Of a stretch of DNA of 53,680 nt, positions 51,316 through 53,680 are shown in pieces. The notes under the pieces were generated by a model, which was not told the DNA's origin, searched no databases, and saw only the letters and a list, made by a program, of their open reading frames with translations. Position numbers and translations under genes: made by a program. Source of the stretch: Boseongicola sp. (GTDB lineage: Bacteria > Pseudomonadota > Alphaproteobacteria > Rhodobacterales > Rhodobacteraceae); the NCBI GenBank assembly GCA_028824715.1, contig JAPPCV010000171.1, positions 1 to 53,680 of the forward strand, read 5' to 3'. How positions within the stretch are numbered: the stretch's first letter is position 1; each line of letters begins with the position of its first letter.

Positions 51316-52652
51316 TCAGTCTACGGGCAGGCCGCTCGGCACATTTTCCGGACGACCGAGCGGCCGCAGGCCTGCAGTCTCGCCGGTGAGCGCATTCAGG
51401 AAGGCCACGAGCTCCTGCACGTCCTCGTTCGTGAGTGGAGGCAGCGCGATGTCCAGCGCCCGCTCCTGGCGCGCCATTTCCAGTACGTCCGACTGGATCA
51501 CGAAATCGATGTCCGCAAGCCATGGCGCCGGCGGCAGGGCCGCCGCCGCCGGCATCCACCTGGCGCGGCTTGCCGCCGGGTCGAGATGGTGGCGAACCAT
51601 CTCCTCAAGCGTCGGCATCGCGCCGTTGTGGCCGTAGGGCGCCGTAAGCGCGACGTTGCGCAGGAACGGCGTGCGGAACCGGTAGGCATCCCTCAACTCG
51701 TCGCTCTCGCCCATCCGGCCAACGTCGCGCGGCATCGGATCCCACATGCGCTTGCGACCGGGGCCGAAGGCCGGAAGGCCGAGCGCATGGAAGGACTGGT
51801 CCGACAGCAGCGGCCCCGAATGGCAGCCCGAACAGCCGGCCTCGCCGAAGAACAGCTCCATGCCGCGCCTCTCTGCAGGTTCGAGCGCTGTCGCGTCGCC
51901 CGCAAGATGGCGGTCGAAGGGACTGTCGTGATTGCGGAACTCCGTGCCGATGAAGGCGGCGATCGCGTCGGCGATCTCGACGACGGTTACGTCCTCCGGG
52001 CGTGCGACGTGATCGAAGGCGGCGACGAACTTCTCTCCGTATTCCGGAATCGTGCGCACACGCTTGGCAAGGATGGGCCAGCCCTTGTCGATCCGGTCAA
52101 TGACGGCGCCCGCGACCTCGTTCTCGCCGGGGTCGCCCGCCATTTCCGCGGGAGAGGCCAGCGGCAGCAGGACTTGCGCAGCCAGCAGCGAATTCAGTCC
52201 CTGCGGCAGCCATTCCTCGGCGGGCGAGTTGAAGCCGTTGCCATAGAGCGGTGACGGGCTCAGCCGGCCGTCATGGAACAGGACCTTGATGTCCTTGTGG
52301 CCAAGGTTCCAGAGCCCGGGAGAGTTCCTGGCGATCCGCCGCTTGATGCGGTCGCGGCCTTCCCCGGCGGTGCGCAGCGGCCCGACGCCGTTTCCGCCCT
52401 CGCCGATCCCGAGGCTCAGCCCGTCCGAGGACGCGTGGTCATGGTGATGGCAGGTGCCGCAGGAGATGTTCTGGTTGCCGGACAGGATCTTGTCATAGAA
52501 TAGGAGCTGGCCGAGCGCGGCCTGTTCGGAATCGAACGCGATGAAGTCGCCTTCCGCAAGGGGCGCGGGCAGGTCGGGTGCGGCGGCCGCCCCGCCAAGC
52601 GGGGCGAAGCCAAGGATGAAGGCGAGGACGACGGCATGGAAGCGAGACGCAT
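51316..52652 (-). CDS. Di-heme cytochrome c peroxidase / MauG-like protein (start region shifted)
   Basis: About 440 residues carry two CxxCH heme sites, ISCGTCHHHDHAS near the N-terminus and AGCSGCHSGPLLS in the middle, and the family motifs FHDGRLSPSP, RTPFLRNVALTAPYGHNGAM and LTNEDVQELVAFLNALTG. A hydrophobic export signal (VVLAFILGFAPLGGAAAA) is in the main frame, but that frame has no ATG, GTG or TTG near its front. The ATG at 52652 (MRLASMPS) is in a different frame, so a one-base indel or sequencing error separates start and body. Periplasmic peroxide reduction or a MauG-like oxidation is expected. Confidence 0.82.
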
Positions 52653-53148
52653 GATTGCAGGGGGTCGAGGCCGGATCGGCATCGCGGCGACGCTGGTCTG
52701 GCTCGGGTTCGGAATTCCGGCGGCGGCGGAGCTGGAGGGGGCGCGTGACCTGATGGAAGCCGGCCGCTTCGAGGAGGCGCGCGCGGCGCTTTGGCCTGCC
52801 GCGCGATCCGGCAATGCCGAGGCAGAGGAGTTGATCGGTGTCATGTACGCCTTGGGGCTCGGTGTCGAGAAGGACGAGGTCAGGGCCTTCGAATGGTACC
52901 TGCGCGCGGCGATGAAGGGTCACGCCGGTGCCCAGTCGGGCGTTGGCTGGTACTACGAGCTCGGGACAGGCCTCACCGCGCCGGATCTCGTGCGTGCCTA
53001 CATGTGGTACGTCCTGAGCGCGATCGGGGGCGATCCCGACGCCGCGATCAGCCTTGAAGAGGTCCGGAAGAAGATGACGCCAGAGCAGATCGAGCACGCC
53101 CATGCGCTCGTGGACGACTATCGGGTCTGGCTCTATCCGCTCCGCTGA
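52651..53148 (+). CDS. Sel1-repeat protein
   Basis: This is 165 residues from the ATG at 52651 (an ATG at 52636 adds five). It has an export signal (IGIAATLVWLGFGIPAAAEL) followed by Sel1-like helical repeats: ARDLMEAGRFEEARAALWPA, AEAEELIGVMYALGLGVEKD, RAFEWYLRAAMKGHAGAQSG, VGWYYELGTGLTAPDLVRAY and MWYVLSAIGGDPDA. Sel1 proteins act as periplasmic scaffolds or inhibitors. Its start codon overlaps the reverse-strand ATG of the peroxidase gene, so the two are divergent with no spacer. Confidence 0.85.
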   Translation: MIAGGRGRIGIAATLVWLGFGIPAAAELEGARDLMEAGRFEEARAALWPAARSGNAEAEELIGVMYALGLGVEKDEVRAFEWYLRAAMKGHAGAQSGVGWYYELGTGLTAPDLVRAYMWYVLSAIGGDPDAAISLEEVRKKMTPEQIEHAHALVDDYRVWLYPLR

Positions 53149-53281
53149 ACTGCCTTGGGCAAATGGCACGCCTTGGCCAGGGCCTTGCGCGGAAAGGCCA
53201 CCAAACGCACCTTGGGTCCGAAAGCCGGATCTCCCCACTGAGTCCGGATGCTGCCGCATGCGGCTGTCGGAACGGAAGCGG

Positions 53282-53680
53282 TCAGGCGGCACGCCTGACG
53301 GGCTTGGCGAAGCGCTTGAGATCACCGGACTCCGGGTTGCGGATCGGTTCCACCGAATACTGCGCGATATAGGCACGGCGAGGCCTGTCAGTGCTGTTTG
53401 GACCTGAGCGGTGGAGGGTTCTGCTTGAGAACGCGACAACGGTGCCTGCCGGGCAGACCATGGGCCGGCCTGGATCGTCGCCGAAATAACCGTTCAGTTC
53501 CTTCGAGTCCTCCTGCCATTCATGCTCGTCGATGCCCGGATCCGTCTCCAGGTTGCGGGGGAGGAGATAGACGCAGCCGTTCTCTTCCGTCGTGTCGTCA
53601 AGCGCAATCCAGACCGTGAGGTAGGGCTTGTGGTCGAACCCTACATAGGCGGAGTCCTGGTGCCAGGCGAAGCTCGCGCC
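53282..53680 (-). CDS. Phytanoyl-CoA dioxygenase (PhyH) family protein, C-terminal part
   Basis: The minus strand is open from the window edge to TGA at 53282, giving 132 residues with the N-terminus outside. It contains the iron-binding FAWHQDSAYVGFDHKPYLTV (HxD), WIALDDTTEENGCVYLLPRN, the distal His in VAFSSRTLHRSGPNSTDRPR and the 2-oxoglutarate Arg in RRAYIAQYSVEP. It is a second PhyH protein of a different subtype from the one at 31.6 kb. The frame is clean. Substrate unknown. Confidence 0.9.
   Translation of the reverse strand, partial: GASFAWHQDSAYVGFDHKPYLTVWIALDDTTEENGCVYLLPRNLETDPGIDEHEWQEDSKELNGYFGDDPGRPMVCPAGTVVAFSSRTLHRSGPNSTDRPRRAYIAQYSVEPIRNPESGDLKRFAKPVRRAA

Noticed and set aside
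1-53680. CRISPR array, tRNA, rRNA or replication origin
   Set aside because: No regularly spaced identical repeats, cloverleaf-like segments, rRNA signatures or iteron clusters were seen on reading both strands, though short RNAs cannot be excluded by eye.

Overview
The window is GC-rich DNA from a proteobacterium, most likely an alphaproteobacterium. The best taxonomic signal is the divergent pair for ethylmalonyl-CoA mutase and crotonyl-CoA carboxylase/reductase at 45.8-49.4 kb, the core of the ethylmalonyl-CoA pathway. I cannot name genus or species. The window is chromosomal in character but heavily scarred by decayed mobile DNA: three IS630 fragments, ISKra4 fragments, several Tn3-family pieces, a TnpB tail, and broken toxin-antitoxin, NYN and ABC-ATPase genes.

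Layout. 0-1 kb: IS630 transposase running off the left edge. 1-4.4 kb: a DUF4393/Abi-alpha-like protein, then a LysR regulator divergent from a methyltransferase and a DUF2306 membrane protein. 4.6-10 kb: a mobile-element graveyard holding nested Tn3-type remnants with 38-bp inverted repeats, two serine recombinases, a cupin gene, an in-frame TnpA/ISKra4 chimera and a frameshifted ISKra4 transposase. 10.2-17.7 kb: a compact sugar-acid type operon on the minus strand (GntR regulator, solute-binding protein, enolase-superfamily dehydratase, ABC ATPase, two permeases, SDR dehydrogenase) divergent from an SMP-30 lactonase, with a perfect dyad operator between them. 17.8-19.7 kb: palindromes and pseudogenes.

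19.7-38.9 kb: a long minus-strand catabolic cluster. In transcription order it has a DUF5054 glycosidase-like protein, inosose dehydratase (IolE), an IolG-like dehydrogenase, a 90-residue conserved protein, a PhyH dioxygenase, a LacI regulator, an oligopeptide-type ABC transporter (binding protein, two permeases, fused double ATPase), two CehA/McbA-type PHP metallohydrolases and an endonuclease/exonuclease/phosphatase-family hydrolase. Two matching 16-bp dyads, upstream of the binding-protein gene and of the 90-residue gene, are candidate LacI operators. The combination suggests import of a bulky substrate, hydrolytic trimming, and entry of an inositol-like moiety into catabolism. This is the most interesting unit in the window.

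39-45 kb: a second copy of the recombinase/TnpA start region, a TlpA-like thioredoxin protein, a TbpB-like lipoprotein, an IS630 tail, a secreted coiled-coil protein and a degraded higBA module. 45-53.7 kb: housekeeping genes, namely purine nucleoside phosphorylase (deoD), ecm/ccr, a YbdK-type carboxylate-amine ligase, a di-heme cytochrome c peroxidase, a Sel1-repeat protein and the C-terminal part of a second PhyH dioxygenase cut by the right edge. I saw no rRNA, tRNA or CRISPR array.
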